Positions 16,025-24,999 of a stretch of 26,474 nt of DNA are shown here, one piece after another. Location of the stretch: positions 1 to 26,474 of the forward strand of contig JBDQGY010000024.1 in assembly GCA_040265175.1 (NCBI GenBank), written 5' to 3'. Position 1 is the stretch's first letter; each line of letters opens with the position of its first letter. The DNA is from JAAZXR01 sp040265175 (GTDB taxonomy: Bacteria > Myxococcota_A > Polyangia > Nannocystales > Nannocystaceae). A program made the position numbers and the translations under genes. The notes under the pieces are model-generated. The model made no database searches, was not told the origin of the DNA, and was given only the letters and a program-made list of their open reading frames with translations.

Positions 16025-18114
16025 GACAATTTCGACTCGGGACGTTGATCTGGTGTCTGGTGGCCATGCTGTCTGTGGTGCTCGTCTTGAGCGACCCTCT
16101 CGCCAATCGTGACAGCAGCGGGGAGTTCGTCTCCATCCGCGCGGACCAACGGCGCGTGTTTCCAGGGCTCGGCGACTTCGCGCTGTCCGAAGCGAGCATC
16201 GAGATCCAGCCGGCGCGGGGCTCTGTCGTGCGGATCGTCGCGACCCCCGAGGGGCACCAGGTGGTGTCGGGGGACGATGTCTTAGGGCCCGCAGACCCTG
16301 ACGCCCTCGAGGGGTTGTGGTCGGCGCTGCGGATGGCGACCACGATGCGCGGGGTGGATGACTCCTCAGGGATCCGGGCGGGAGTCGGGGGGAGCTTGCG
16401 AGTGCGGGTGTCGGGGGAGGTCTTCACCGTAGAGTTCGGCGACGCGCTCCCGGGAGACTCGGGCTTGTACGCCAACATCGTCGTGGGCAGAGAGTCGGAG
16501 GCGTGGGTGGTCGAGTCCGATTTTATCTGGCCTGTGGTCGAAGCCCCGGAGAGTTGGATCTCCAAGGAGCTCGTGCAGCTTGAGGCCGACGAGATCATGT
16601 CGATCACCTGGGCCGAGGCGCTGCGCCTGCAGCGGGGACCCGATCAGTTGTGGCGGGTGACTGACGGCGGCGCCCCGGCCATCTTGTCTGGGGAGGCGAT
16701 TCAGGCGCGGCTTGAGCGGGTGCTGAGCACGCCGCTCGACCCCATCATCCCCCGCAGCGAGCTTGAGGGCCCCTCGTGGTCTCCGTGGCTGTTGCTCGGC
16801 GTCGGCGAGCAAGAAGAAACGCGCGGCTTTTCGCTCGGCGGTCCGTGTCCGGGAGAGGAGGAAACGGCGCGGCTCGTGGATCGCGGGCCGGGGGTCGTGG
16901 GCTGCATCTCAACATCGCTCATCGATCCGTGGCGCGTGGACGACCCCGCGGAGGGGTTTTTGGAGAGCCAACTCGTGCCGGTCGACTATGGGCGTGTGCT
17001 CCGAATTCGCCAGCAGGCGCCGGAGGAACTCGTGTTAGAGCGCGCGAGCGGAGGCTGGTCGCTGCGCACTTCGGAGGAGGACTCCACCCCCTCGTCGGTG
17101 AGCGAGGGAGAGGTCTACCGATGGTTCACGCGCCTTCGCGCCGTTCGGATCGCGGGCTGGCCGTCTGGGGACGTACCCCGCGTCCGCAGTGAATATCAAC
17201 TCGTCATTGAGGGGGACCGCGGCGTGAACTATCGACTCGATTGCGGGCGCGTGGACGGGGGAGGGGTCGCGTGCCGCCGAGACGGAGGCCCGCTCCACCT
17301 CGCGGTCGGCGCGACCACGGAGCCGTTCCTTTTCGACCAATCGACCTTCGAAGATAAGACCCTGGTGGACATTCGCCCCATGGACGTCCGAGAGCTAGAG
17401 CTCTCCGGCGGCGCCACCGAGGAGCGCGTGCGGACCTCGGTGCGTAATGACTTCGGGGCGTGGCGGCTCGACGCGCCAGAGCACCCGGACCTTGACGCGG
17501 CGCTCGATCACGTGCGCTTGGAGCAGCTTCTCACGACCTTGAGTTCTTTGCGGGCGATCGACTGGACCTCGAGCGCGCTCGGGGAGGTGGCGCGCACGCT
17601 CACCGTGGGCGTGGCGGGAAGCGGCGCGGAGGGGCCGAGCCAAATCGAGGTCGTCGTAGATCGATCGTGCCGCTGCCAAGTCAACGGCGGACGCGTGGCC
17701 GTTCTCGACGATGGCACCTGCGCAGCCTTGGGGGGCGAGGTGCTCTTTGACGACCCGGTCCGCGCGTGGTTGCGCGAGGCCTCTCGTGTGGAGTGGGGCG
17801 AGGGCGACACGTTGGCGGTCGCGCGGCGCAGCGGCGAGGCGTGGGAGGTGGAGAGCGTGGATGCCCAGCGTGGCCAGGATATGGCGCTGCTCTTGGCTGG
17901 ACTCGAGGACTGGCGCGCGGAACGGCTGCTGCGAATGGGCGAGGACCCTTCGTCCGGGGAGCGCATCGTGCTGCGCCGGGACTCCGGGGTGGATGTGACG
18001 CTTGATGTCACGCCCACGACTGTGCGTGTGGTGGGCCAGCCGTGGGCCTACCGCGGCGCCGCGATGCCATCCGACCGCACAAAGAAAGGCCCCCCGAGCT
18101 TGGGAGGCCTTTGA
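16021..18114 (+). CDS. Membrane-anchored DUF4340-type protein
   Basis: The ATG overlaps the preceding stop (ATGA), so it belongs to the GldA-GldFG operon, where DUF4340 proteins are often found. The 697-residue product has one N-terminal membrane helix (about 8-25) and a long extracytoplasmic part. By eye that part holds five DUF4340-like units, each a beta-hairpin with a conserved Trp, an Asp-bearing link and a helix of about 15 residues. They fall near residues 55-115, 184-245, 325-385, 463-515 and 598-640 (for example FGAWRLDAPEHPD followed by LEQLLTTLSSLRAIDW). It probably forms the extracytoplasmic partner of the transporter. The last codons include one arm of a terminator hairpin. Confidence 0.85.
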   Translation: MRQFRLGTLIWCLVAMLSVVLVLSDPLANRDSSGEFVSIRADQRRVFPGLGDFALSEASIEIQPARGSVVRIVATPEGHQVVSGDDVLGPADPDALEGLWSALRMATTMRGVDDSSGIRAGVGGSLRVRVSGEVFTVEFGDALPGDSGLYANIVVGRESEAWVVESDFIWPVVEAPESWISKELVQLEADEIMSITWAEALRLQRGPDQLWRVTDGGAPAILSGEAIQARLERVLSTPLDPIIPRSELEGPSWSPWLLLGVGEQEETRGFSLGGPCPGEEETARLVDRGPGVVGCISTSLIDPWRVDDPAEGFLESQLVPVDYGRVLRIRQQAPEELVLERASGGWSLRTSEEDSTPSSVSEGEVYRWFTRLRAVRIAGWPSGDVPRVRSEYQLVIEGDRGVNYRLDCGRVDGGGVACRRDGGPLHLAVGATTEPFLFDQSTFEDKTLVDIRPMDVRELELSGGATEERVRTSVRNDFGAWRLDAPEHPDLDAALDHVRLEQLLTTLSSLRAIDWTSSALGEVARTLTVGVAGSGAEGPSQIEVVVDRSCRCQVNGGRVAVLDDGTCAALGGEVLFDDPVRAWLREASRVEWGEGDTLAVARRSGEAWEVESVDAQRGQDMALLLAGLEDWRAERLLRMGEDPSSGERIVLRRDSGVDVTLDVTPTTVRVVGQPWAYRGAAMPSDRTKKGPPSLGGL
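18085..18112 (-). terminator. Terminator hairpin overlapping the end of the DUF4340 gene
   Basis: AAAGGCCCCCC (18085-18095) pairs with GGGAGGCCTTT (18102-18112) around a 6-nt loop, 11 positions with one mismatch. Read on the minus strand it is followed by TTTCTTTG, a usable T-run, so it fits as the terminator of the convergent lipoprotein gene ending at 18160. On the plus strand the tail is only TTT. It lies inside the last codons and stop of the plus-strand gene. Confidence 0.7.
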
Positions 18115-18159
18115 GCTGCAGAGCGGCTGCTCTGCGCACCACAGGATGGCGCGCGCTGA

Positions 18160-18891
18160 TTAGCGCTTGCGGTTTTTGTAGTCCGCGGCGGTCTTGGCCG
18201 CCTTCTCCGCGAGTCGCTGGTTCTCTTCTTCTTGCTGCGCGATCATGACGGGGTGCCAGGACGCGCCCGGTGGATACACCCACGACTTTTGACCGGACTC
18301 CTCATCGCTGACCTCTACCGAGTCGAACTCGAGGAGTCCTGCGTCGTGGGAGAATCCCGTGTCGGAGAATCGTTTGAATTTTCCGCGGAAGCGGTAGCGC
18401 TTGCCCTTCTCAAGGACCACGTCTGGCTGGCCCTCCCAGGTCTTTGCCTCCCACTCAGGAATCTGGAAGCGGTAGTTCACGACCATCATGGCTCGCTTTT
18501 TCCCGCTCGTGTCTGCGGCGTCAGCGATCCACACGTGGGGCTGCTTGCCAGGAGGACAAAACTCTCCCTCGGCACACTCGGGCGGGACGTAGATTTCTTG
18601 TACCCATCCGCAAAGCTCGATGTTCGCGCCGGCCTTGCCCTCTTTGACGTGCTCATCGATCTTGTCGCGGAGTCCGTAGATGGAGAACGCGCCGGTACAC
18701 TCGGAGTCTTCCCACTTCTCGGGCGCCTTGCCCTCTTCGAAGTTTGGTGTGGGGGGAAGCTCCACCTTAATCTGGGGGAGCACTTCTTGTTTTTTTGCCG
18801 CGGCGTCATCTCCCTTGTCGCAGGCGGTGGCCGCGAGACTGAGGGAGGAGACAAAGAGACAAAGAGATGTGGTGACGTTCAAGCTTCGCAC
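18160..18891 (-). CDS. Putative lipoprotein, unrecognised
   Basis: A 243-residue lipoprotein starts at GTG 18891, with GGAG about 10 bases upstream. The signal (LCLFVSSLSLAATAC) ends in a good lipobox, ATAC, with Cys24. A Lys/Glu-rich linker follows, then a domain with four Cys (SECTGAF, IELCGWV, PPECAEGEFCPPGK) that could form disulfides in the periplasm. The stretch starting LCGWVQEI, then HVWIAD, then GKRYRFRGKFKRFSD and LLEFDSVEV, has the strand pattern of an OB-fold, as in RNA- or DNA-binding or lipoprotein OB domains; this is a guess from pattern. The last 35 residues are a charged helix. It is divergent from the solute-binding gene and convergent with the ABC operon. Confidence 0.82.
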   Translation of the reverse strand: MRSLNVTTSLCLFVSSLSLAATACDKGDDAAAKKQEVLPQIKVELPPTPNFEEGKAPEKWEDSECTGAFSIYGLRDKIDEHVKEGKAGANIELCGWVQEIYVPPECAEGEFCPPGKQPHVWIADAADTSGKKRAMMVVNYRFQIPEWEAKTWEGQPDVVLEKGKRYRFRGKFKRFSDTGFSHDAGLLEFDSVEVSDEESGQKSWVYPPGASWHPVMIAQQEEENQRLAEKAAKTAADYKNRKR

Positions 18892-19070
18892 GCGTGTAGT
18901 TCTCCATCTGGGGCCGCCAATCCGCGACGGGCTTCGTGTATCATGCGCAAGAGGCGTCGTTCAAGCGGCCCGCCAAGATCGTGCGATTTCCTAGGTTCCA
19001 GCAGCGCCAAAGGCGAGGGGTTGATGCGCCGGTGCTCGAACGGGCGGGAGTCGGAGGACGTTCGGGCAGC

Positions 19071-20882
19071 GTGTGGAGGGGTGCGAGACGCGGAATTGTG
19101 GGGGTTTGGTTGGCGACGACCTTCGGCTGCGGCCGCGCTCCCGAACCCGCGTTCGGGCCTGGACGCGCAGTTGAAGACCTCCTCGGCGAGCAAGACCCCG
19201 CGGCGGCGGTTCGCGTGGGCGCGGCCACAGCGGAGACTGGCGACGCGGACACCCCTTTGGCAGCAGGAAACGGGGAGACCACGGGCGCTTTGTCCGCGTC
19301 CTCTGGTCTCCCCGCCAGTGACACCCTCGTGGTGGGGATGCAGCGAATTCCTCGCGGGCTCAACCCGCTGGGGTCACTCGATCCATGGCGACAACGTATC
19401 GCGGAAGATCTCGTGTTTGAGGGGTTGCTCGCGCGGTCCCCCGGCCGGCGCCCGTGGGTGACGCCCGCGATCGCCGATCGTTGCGAGGTGGATAATCCAG
19501 CCGCGCCACGAATTGTCGCGTGCCATCTGGCTCCGGGGTCGACCTTCCACGACGGCGCCGAGGTCAAGCCGCAAGACGTGGTCTATAGCTTGTCGTGGTG
19601 GACGGATCCACGGCGTCGCTCGGCGGCGCTCGATCGCGGGTTGGGTGGGTTGGCTCGGGTGACCGTTGTGGACGGCCCCGGGGGAGGCAAGCCAGGTGAG
19701 GATCCCGGCCGCTGGATTCGCCTCGACTTTGACCGTCCAGAGCCGCTCGCTCTCGAGCGGATCACAGCGATGCCGGTGGTCCCCCGGGTACTGCATCGCG
19801 GACGCGAGGAGAGCTTCGCGCGGGCGCCCGTGGGCAGCGGCCCCATGCGGGTGGTCCGGATGGACGACGAGCGGTGGCAGTTGGCGACGGTGCCGGAGTG
19901 GTCGAGGGGGGCCCGAAGCGGACCGAACTACAGCGGGCTTGAACTCCGTCGAATGGAGGACCCGGCGGCGCTCCTCGTGGGGCTGCGTCGCGGAACGATC
20001 GACGTATATCCCAACCTCCCCGCCACGTACGTGCGGTCGGAGCTAACGCGGCTTGGCGCCGCGCGCCGGTATCGGGCGTGGCTCACGTCCCCGCCGCGCT
20101 ATGACGTGGTGTGGTTCAATACGAAGGCGCCCCTCGCGTCTCGCTTGGCGATGCGTCAGGCGTTGACGTATGGCCTGCGCCAGCCCTCGGGGGTCGCCCA
20201 AGTGCCTGTAGACCTCGACGCCCCAGTGGAGCTGAACATCGACGGGCTCCGCAGCGATTTTGAGGGGGCGATGGACCCGCGGTGGCTCGCCACACAGCGC
20301 GCGCCGACAGAGGTGAACCAAGCGGCCCCAGGCGCGCTGCTCGATCTTGAGGGGTGGACGGTGAATGAGCGAGGCAGGCGCATGAACGGAGGCGAGTCGT
20401 TGCGTGTCCCGCTGACGTGGGAGGGGAGCGGCGACGCGAGCACAACGCTCGCGACCCACATCCGGCAGACCTGGGTCGCGCTCGGGGTGCGGGTGCCGTT
20501 CGCGACGGCGTCGTGGGGGTATATCTCGGCCTTGTTCTCGAAGGGAGAGTTCACCGTGGGGCTGTTGCGGGTGGCGACCCGATCCCACGCGGACCTGTTC
20601 GAGCTGTTTCACGGCGGCGGTCGACGGAACCTGGGAAGGATCGCAGATCTAGAGCTCGACGCGGCCCTTGAGGCCTATCGGGGAGCCGACGATTTGGAGG
20701 GACGTCGCGCCGCGCAACGTCGAGTGGCGAAGCGGCTGGAGGCGACACGGGCGGTGCAGGTGGTCCGCGCGCCGCTCGAGGTGTTGGTGACCAGCGTACG
20801 GGTGGGTCAAGTGGAGTTCATGGACGACCTCCCACGGCTCGACCGGCTCACGCTCAACTCCGCCCCCGACGACGCCCGCTGA
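19071..20882 (+). CDS. Family-5 extracellular solute-binding lipoprotein
   Basis: The product resembles the peptide/nickel-binding proteins of ABC importers (SBP family 5). Its hallmark is FHDGAEVKPQDVVYSLSWW, preceded by LNPLGSLDPWRQRIAEDLVFEGLL, the family's N-terminal element. The start is uncertain: GTG 19071 gives a compact lipoprotein signal (WRGARRGIVGVWLATTFGC, Cys20), while GTG 19032 or ATG 18936 would add an Arg-rich extension. From 19071 the product has 603 residues, longer than average mainly because of an Ala/Asp/Thr linker after the Cys. No importer permease or ATPase lies beside it, so it is an orphan. It may bind a peptide or act in signalling; the ligand is unknown. Confidence 0.82.
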   Translation: MWRGARRGIVGVWLATTFGCGRAPEPAFGPGRAVEDLLGEQDPAAAVRVGAATAETGDADTPLAAGNGETTGALSASSGLPASDTLVVGMQRIPRGLNPLGSLDPWRQRIAEDLVFEGLLARSPGRRPWVTPAIADRCEVDNPAAPRIVACHLAPGSTFHDGAEVKPQDVVYSLSWWTDPRRRSAALDRGLGGLARVTVVDGPGGGKPGEDPGRWIRLDFDRPEPLALERITAMPVVPRVLHRGREESFARAPVGSGPMRVVRMDDERWQLATVPEWSRGARSGPNYSGLELRRMEDPAALLVGLRRGTIDVYPNLPATYVRSELTRLGAARRYRAWLTSPPRYDVVWFNTKAPLASRLAMRQALTYGLRQPSGVAQVPVDLDAPVELNIDGLRSDFEGAMDPRWLATQRAPTEVNQAAPGALLDLEGWTVNERGRRMNGGESLRVPLTWEGSGDASTTLATHIRQTWVALGVRVPFATASWGYISALFSKGEFTVGLLRVATRSHADLFELFHGGGRRNLGRIADLELDAALEAYRGADDLEGRRAAQRRVAKRLEATRAVQVVRAPLEVLVTSVRVGQVEFMDDLPRLDRLTLNSAPDDAR

Positions 20883-21000
20883 GCCATCGGTCTAGGCGCA
20901 TAGCGCGCCCTCGTCGGCGACGATGTGGTCCGCGCTGCGTCCCCAAGCGTGCCCGCATCTCGGAGGAACCCGGGGTTTGTGATACGACCGTGAGGTGCCG

Positions 21001-21915
21001 GTGCGTAGCATGACCGGGTTCGGGAGCGCCTTCGCAAGTTTCGAGGACGCCGGGAGTGCCCGCCGTTTGGACGTTGAGATTCGCAGCGTGAACGCGCGGT
21101 TCTTGGAGGTCCGATCCAAACACCCCTTCGACGCGGTCGTGTCGGACGTGGTGGCTCGCCGCGTCCGCGGGCGACTCGGACGCGGTCGCGTGGAGGTGCG
21201 GGTGGTGGTGGGAGAGCCCGAGGGCGTGAGCACCCTTGAGGTTCCCTCCGTGTCCGCCCTTGAGGCGGCCTGTCGCGCGACGACCGAGGCGATTCGACTC
21301 GGGGAGCGGGCGGGCCTGAGGTTTGGGTCCGTGGATCCGTGCGCGCTCGTTCGACTCGCGCGCGGCTACGAAGAATCGAAGGACGGAGGCGGCGGCCGAC
21401 CACGCGCGCCCTCGTGCCTCGAGGACACTGTGAGCGAGGCGCTCGCGGGCCTTGAGCAGATGCGTGTGAAGGAGGGGGCGGTGGTAGAGCGAGCGCTCCG
21501 CGATCAGGTGGAGGTGCTGCGCCGCGTGCATCAAGAGATCGTCGCGGGGCTGATGCCGGCGCAAGAGGAGGCGGCGCACGCCGTACGCGCCCGGGCTCAG
21601 GAGTGGCTCGACGCCATGGGAGAAGGATCTCTGGACGAGGCGCGTGTGATGGCAGAGGTGGCCATCGTGGCGACGCGCGGGGACGTGACTGAAGAACTCG
21701 ATCGTATCGAGAGTCATCTTGAGCAGCTTCAAGCCTGCCTCGACGGGGAGGCCTCCCGCGGTCAGGGCAAGACCCTCGACTTCCTCTGCCAAGAGCTGGG
21801 CCGCGAGCTGACCACCACGGGGAGCAAACTCGCCAGCGCGTCGCTGTGTGCCCTTGTGATCGAGGGAAAAGGAGCGCTCGAGCGTCTTCGAGAGCAGGTG
21901 CAAAATGTCGAGTGA
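21001..21915 (+). CDS. yicC: YicC/YloC-family endoribonuclease
   Basis: The 304-residue product has the family start RSMTGFGSA and VEIRSVNARFLEVRSK, an N-terminal YicC domain, and a C-terminal DUF1732-type domain ending DVTEELDRIESHLEQL, GKTLDFLCQELGRELTTTGSK and LREQVQNVE. YicC/YloC proteins are reported to be RNA endonucleases. The usual REANTIGSK is RELTTTGSK here. The start is GTG 21001 with GAGG five bases upstream; GTG 20995 is two codons earlier and nearly equal. The 20883-20994 gap holds no clear promoter. The stop lies inside the next gene, an 11-bp overlap with gmk, a common pairing. Confidence 0.92.
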   Translation: MRSMTGFGSAFASFEDAGSARRLDVEIRSVNARFLEVRSKHPFDAVVSDVVARRVRGRLGRGRVEVRVVVGEPEGVSTLEVPSVSALEAACRATTEAIRLGERAGLRFGSVDPCALVRLARGYEESKDGGGGRPRAPSCLEDTVSEALAGLEQMRVKEGAVVERALRDQVEVLRRVHQEIVAGLMPAQEEAAHAVRARAQEWLDAMGEGSLDEARVMAEVAIVATRGDVTEELDRIESHLEQLQACLDGEASRGQGKTLDFLCQELGRELTTTGSKLASASLCALVIEGKGALERLREQVQNVE

Positions 21916-22534
21916 GTGTCCCGGAATCCTCCTCGCTGTCTCGTCTCCCTCCGGCGCGGGAAAGACCACGCTTTGCACGCGGTTGCGCGCCGAATTTCCG
22001 CGGCTCGGTTTCTCCGTCTCGTATACGACCCGCGCGCCGCGGGCGGGCGAGGTGGACGGGCGGGAGTATCACTTTGTCTCCATGGAGAGATTTGATGAGA
22101 TGAACTACGGCGGAGAGTTCGCCGAGTCGGCCCGCGTCCACGGAAATATGTACGGCACCGCCATTCAGCAGGTGGAATCGGCGGTGGCCCGAGGCCGAGA
22201 CTTGTTGTTCGACATCGACTTTCAAGGGGCGCAGCAGCTGGCGTCGCACGAGGTGTTTGAGCGATTTATGACGCGGGTGTTCATCCTCCCTCCCTCGCTT
22301 CAAGAGCTCGAACAGCGGCTGAGGAGGCGTGCGACCGACGCCGATGAGGTGATTGAACGTCGACTGCGCATGGCCCGGATGGAGTTGGCGCACTATCATG
22401 AGTACGAGTACGTCATCGTGAACGACGACATTGACAGCGCGTACGACGCTCTTCGAGCGGTCTACCTCTCCCAGCTCCAGCGAGTGTCTCGACAGCACGC
22501 TGCGGCGCGGGATCTCTTGCTGGATGGAGATTGA
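21905..22534 (+). CDS. gmk: Guanylate kinase Gmk
   Basis: Gmk phosphorylates GMP to GDP with ATP. The 209-residue product is the normal length. The P-loop SSPSGAGKT is at 13-21. The GMP-binding region SVSYTTRAPRAGEVDGREYHF follows, then GNMYGTAIQQV, FDIDFQGAQQL and a lid with RLRRRATD and the VNDD element near the end. All match the family. It overlaps yicC by 11 bp and its stop abuts the next ATG. Gmk feeds GDP and GTP synthesis, and the next gene handles (p)ppGpp, which inhibits Gmk in some bacteria, so the pairing makes regulatory sense. Confidence 0.97.
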   Translation: MSSECPGILLAVSSPSGAGKTTLCTRLRAEFPRLGFSVSYTTRAPRAGEVDGREYHFVSMERFDEMNYGGEFAESARVHGNMYGTAIQQVESAVARGRDLLFDIDFQGAQQLASHEVFERFMTRVFILPPSLQELEQRLRRRATDADEVIERRLRMARMELAHYHEYEYVIVNDDIDSAYDALRAVYLSQLQRVSRQHAAARDLLLDGD

Positions 22535-24892
22535 ATGGACGAGGGCCCCGCGACGCCACCGACGGAGGAGGGTGCCTCGCAAGCGTCCGAAGAGGCGCGT
22601 TTGCGGCCCATCCTCGACGGTGTCTTGGCCGAGCTAAACGCCCAAGACCCGACGGCGTCGTCCGAGCTTGTCGAGCGCGCGTTTGAGACGGCCCTGGTGG
22701 CGCACCGGGGGCAGGTCCGCAAGAGCGGAGAGCCGTATCTCATTCACCCTCTCAGGGTTGCGGGGACCATCGCGCGGCTCGGCCTGGACGCGCCGTCGGT
22801 GGCGGCTGGTTTGATCCACGACTCGGTGGAAGACTCAGACCTAACGGTCTTCGATGTCACGCAGACCTTTGGGAGAGAGATCGCGCTGCTCGTGGACGGC
22901 GTCACCAAGTTGGGCAAGCTGCCCTACTTGTCTCGCAAAGAGCAGGCGGCGGAGAGCTTCCGCAAGATGCTGCTGGCGATGAGTCAAGACATCCGCGTCC
23001 TCATCGTTAAGCTCGCGGATCGTCTCGACAACATGCGCAGCTTGGAGCACATGCCGTCGAGCAAGCAGCTGCGGATCGCCCGCGAAACCATGGACATCTA
23101 CGTGCCCCTCGCCGGCAGGCTAGGGATCGAGTGGATGAGAGCGGAGTTGCAGGATCTCTCGTTCCGGTACCTTGAGCCGGGCGCCTACGAACTCGTCTCG
23201 GGCCGAATCGACGAATTGATGAAGCGAGACCCCGACTTTGTGTCTCGCCGGGTCACGCGGCTGCGCGAGGTCTTTGGGCCTGTCGACGACGTTGCGCAAA
23301 AGAGCTTCCACGCGTGGGAGATGCGGCGGTTTGGAGCGGTGGAGGTGCGGGCGTCCTTGCGGTCGGCGTTCTCTATGCATCGTCTCCTCGAAGAGTCGGG
23401 GCAAGAGCTCACGCAGCCGGCGGATGTGGTCACGTACCAGATCATCACGCAAGACCGACTGGCCTGTTACGCGGCGCTCGGACAGCTACACGACGCGCTC
23501 AAGCTCATCCCGGGCAGCGTTCGGGATTTTATCGCGCTCCCCAAGCCCAACCACTACCAGGGTTTGCATACGCTGGTGGTGGATGTCCACGGGGTGAGGA
23601 TGGATATCCAGATCCGCACGGAGCACATGGACCAGGTCGCGGAGCGTGGGATCGTCGTGAGCTTGGTGGGAGACGACGACGCGCCAGAGTCCAAGGAGCT
23701 TCGCTTGGCGTGGCTGCGTCAACTCATGGACTGGCAAGATGAGGTGGCGGATCCCCATGAGTTCATTGAGTCGGTGAAGGCAGACCTGTACTCCAACGAG
23801 GTCTACGTCTACACGCCGGATGGCGACATGCTCACCTTCCCCCACGGCGCCACTCCGATCGACTTTGCGTTCGCGATCCACTCTGACGTGGGGCAGCACT
23901 GCTCGGGAGCGCGGGTGAACGGACATATCGTCCCTCTCGGTTACCGGCTTCACCAAGGTGACTCGGTGGAGATTTTGACGAACCCGGCGGTTGAACCGAG
24001 ACGAGGCTGGCTCGAGATTTGTCGGACGGCGCGGGCGCGGGCGCGGGTCAAGCATTTCCTCCGCGGACGAGAGAGAGCGAGGAATCTCGCCGCCGGTCAG
24101 ACGCTGCTCGCGCAGCACTTCGCAGAGGATGAAGATGTGGAGGCGCGATTGCGAGAGCATGAAGACCTCGCGAAGCTGCTCGATGAATTTGGTATTGGGC
24201 AAGAGCGTGGCGCCGACGGACTGATCGAGGAGATCGGACGAGGGAGTATCTCGCCGGCCGTCCTCGCCGCGCGCATGACCGGAGGCCACGTGGAGAGCTC
24301 GGATGCGGGGATTTGGGCCCGCGTAATTCGCCGTGTGGCTGGGAGGAGCGGAAAGCAAGACAGCGGGGTTCTCAAGGACGGCACGGTGACGCGTCCCATC
24401 GTGCTCGGAGCGCGAGAGCTGCGAATCGGCGACGGGATCGCGGCGCTCGGAAGTTGCTGCGAACCGATCCCTGGGGATCCCATCGTGGGATTTGTGGTGG
24501 GGGGCCGCGGTCTGGTGGTGCATTTGGAACGCTGCCCTCAAGTCAACGACCAAATCGAGAGCCGGCGTGTTTACGTGGTGTGGAACCCCGACCTCGAGAT
24601 GACGCGGCCCGTGACCATCGAGGTGAAAACGAGCAACACCGTGGGTCTGCTGGCCGAGATGAGTCGGGTCTTTTCGGAGCACCAGGCGGACATCAAACAG
24701 GCGAACTGCCGCGCCTCCAAGGATCTCAAGCGCGCGACGAACACCTTTCACGCGTCCGTGCGCAACCTCGAGCAACTTGAGGGCTTGATGGTGGGTCTGC
24801 GGGGGATCCGAGGCGTGCAAGTGGTGCAGCGCGCGCTCGCCGCCAATCTGGACGACGCGGAGGTCTCCTCCGGCTCGTCGAGCGAGTCGTGA
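22535..24892 (+). CDS. relA/spoT: RelA/SpoT-family (p)ppGpp hydrolase with degenerate synthetase domain
   Basis: A 785-residue long-form Rel. Domains are: HD hydrolase (about 40-200) with His71, His95-Asp96, Glu99-Asp100 and Asp162/Asn166, all expected metal or catalytic positions; a synthetase region (about 255-380); TGS (421-484; VYVYTPDGDMLTFPHGATP); a helical part; a Cys-containing conserved domain (ALGSCCEPIPGD); and a C-terminal ACT (VTIEVKTSNTVGLLAEMSR). The synthetase region is altered: the RFKD/EFDD motif is SVRD (328-331), the Mg-binding Glu of EIQIRT is Asp357, the basic R-x-K before YSI reads S-L-R, and the family's AAHWxYK is SLVGDDD. It is probably mainly a hydrolase. rpoZ, often between gmk and spoT, is absent. 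Confidence 0.93.
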   Translation: MDEGPATPPTEEGASQASEEARLRPILDGVLAELNAQDPTASSELVERAFETALVAHRGQVRKSGEPYLIHPLRVAGTIARLGLDAPSVAAGLIHDSVEDSDLTVFDVTQTFGREIALLVDGVTKLGKLPYLSRKEQAAESFRKMLLAMSQDIRVLIVKLADRLDNMRSLEHMPSSKQLRIARETMDIYVPLAGRLGIEWMRAELQDLSFRYLEPGAYELVSGRIDELMKRDPDFVSRRVTRLREVFGPVDDVAQKSFHAWEMRRFGAVEVRASLRSAFSMHRLLEESGQELTQPADVVTYQIITQDRLACYAALGQLHDALKLIPGSVRDFIALPKPNHYQGLHTLVVDVHGVRMDIQIRTEHMDQVAERGIVVSLVGDDDAPESKELRLAWLRQLMDWQDEVADPHEFIESVKADLYSNEVYVYTPDGDMLTFPHGATPIDFAFAIHSDVGQHCSGARVNGHIVPLGYRLHQGDSVEILTNPAVEPRRGWLEICRTARARARVKHFLRGRERARNLAAGQTLLAQHFAEDEDVEARLREHEDLAKLLDEFGIGQERGADGLIEEIGRGSISPAVLAARMTGGHVESSDAGIWARVIRRVAGRSGKQDSGVLKDGTVTRPIVLGARELRIGDGIAALGSCCEPIPGDPIVGFVVGGRGLVVHLERCPQVNDQIESRRVYVVWNPDLEMTRPVTIEVKTSNTVGLLAEMSRVFSEHQADIKQANCRASKDLKRATNTFHASVRNLEQLEGLMVGLRGIRGVQVVQRALAANLDDAEVSSGSSSES

Positions 24893-24999
24893 GACCCGTG
24901 ACACGGGCCCCTCGGGCGTCCATACAGGGTCTGCAATACCCGTTTCGCGTCGCGGCGCGTCTTCAGAAGCGTGGATGGGGAGGCCTGGGCCTCGGATGC

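Noticed and set aside
20807..22582. Minus-strand frame of 591 codons
   Set aside because: It is opposite yicC and gmk, is rich in Arg/Pro/Ser low-complexity sequence and shows no domain.
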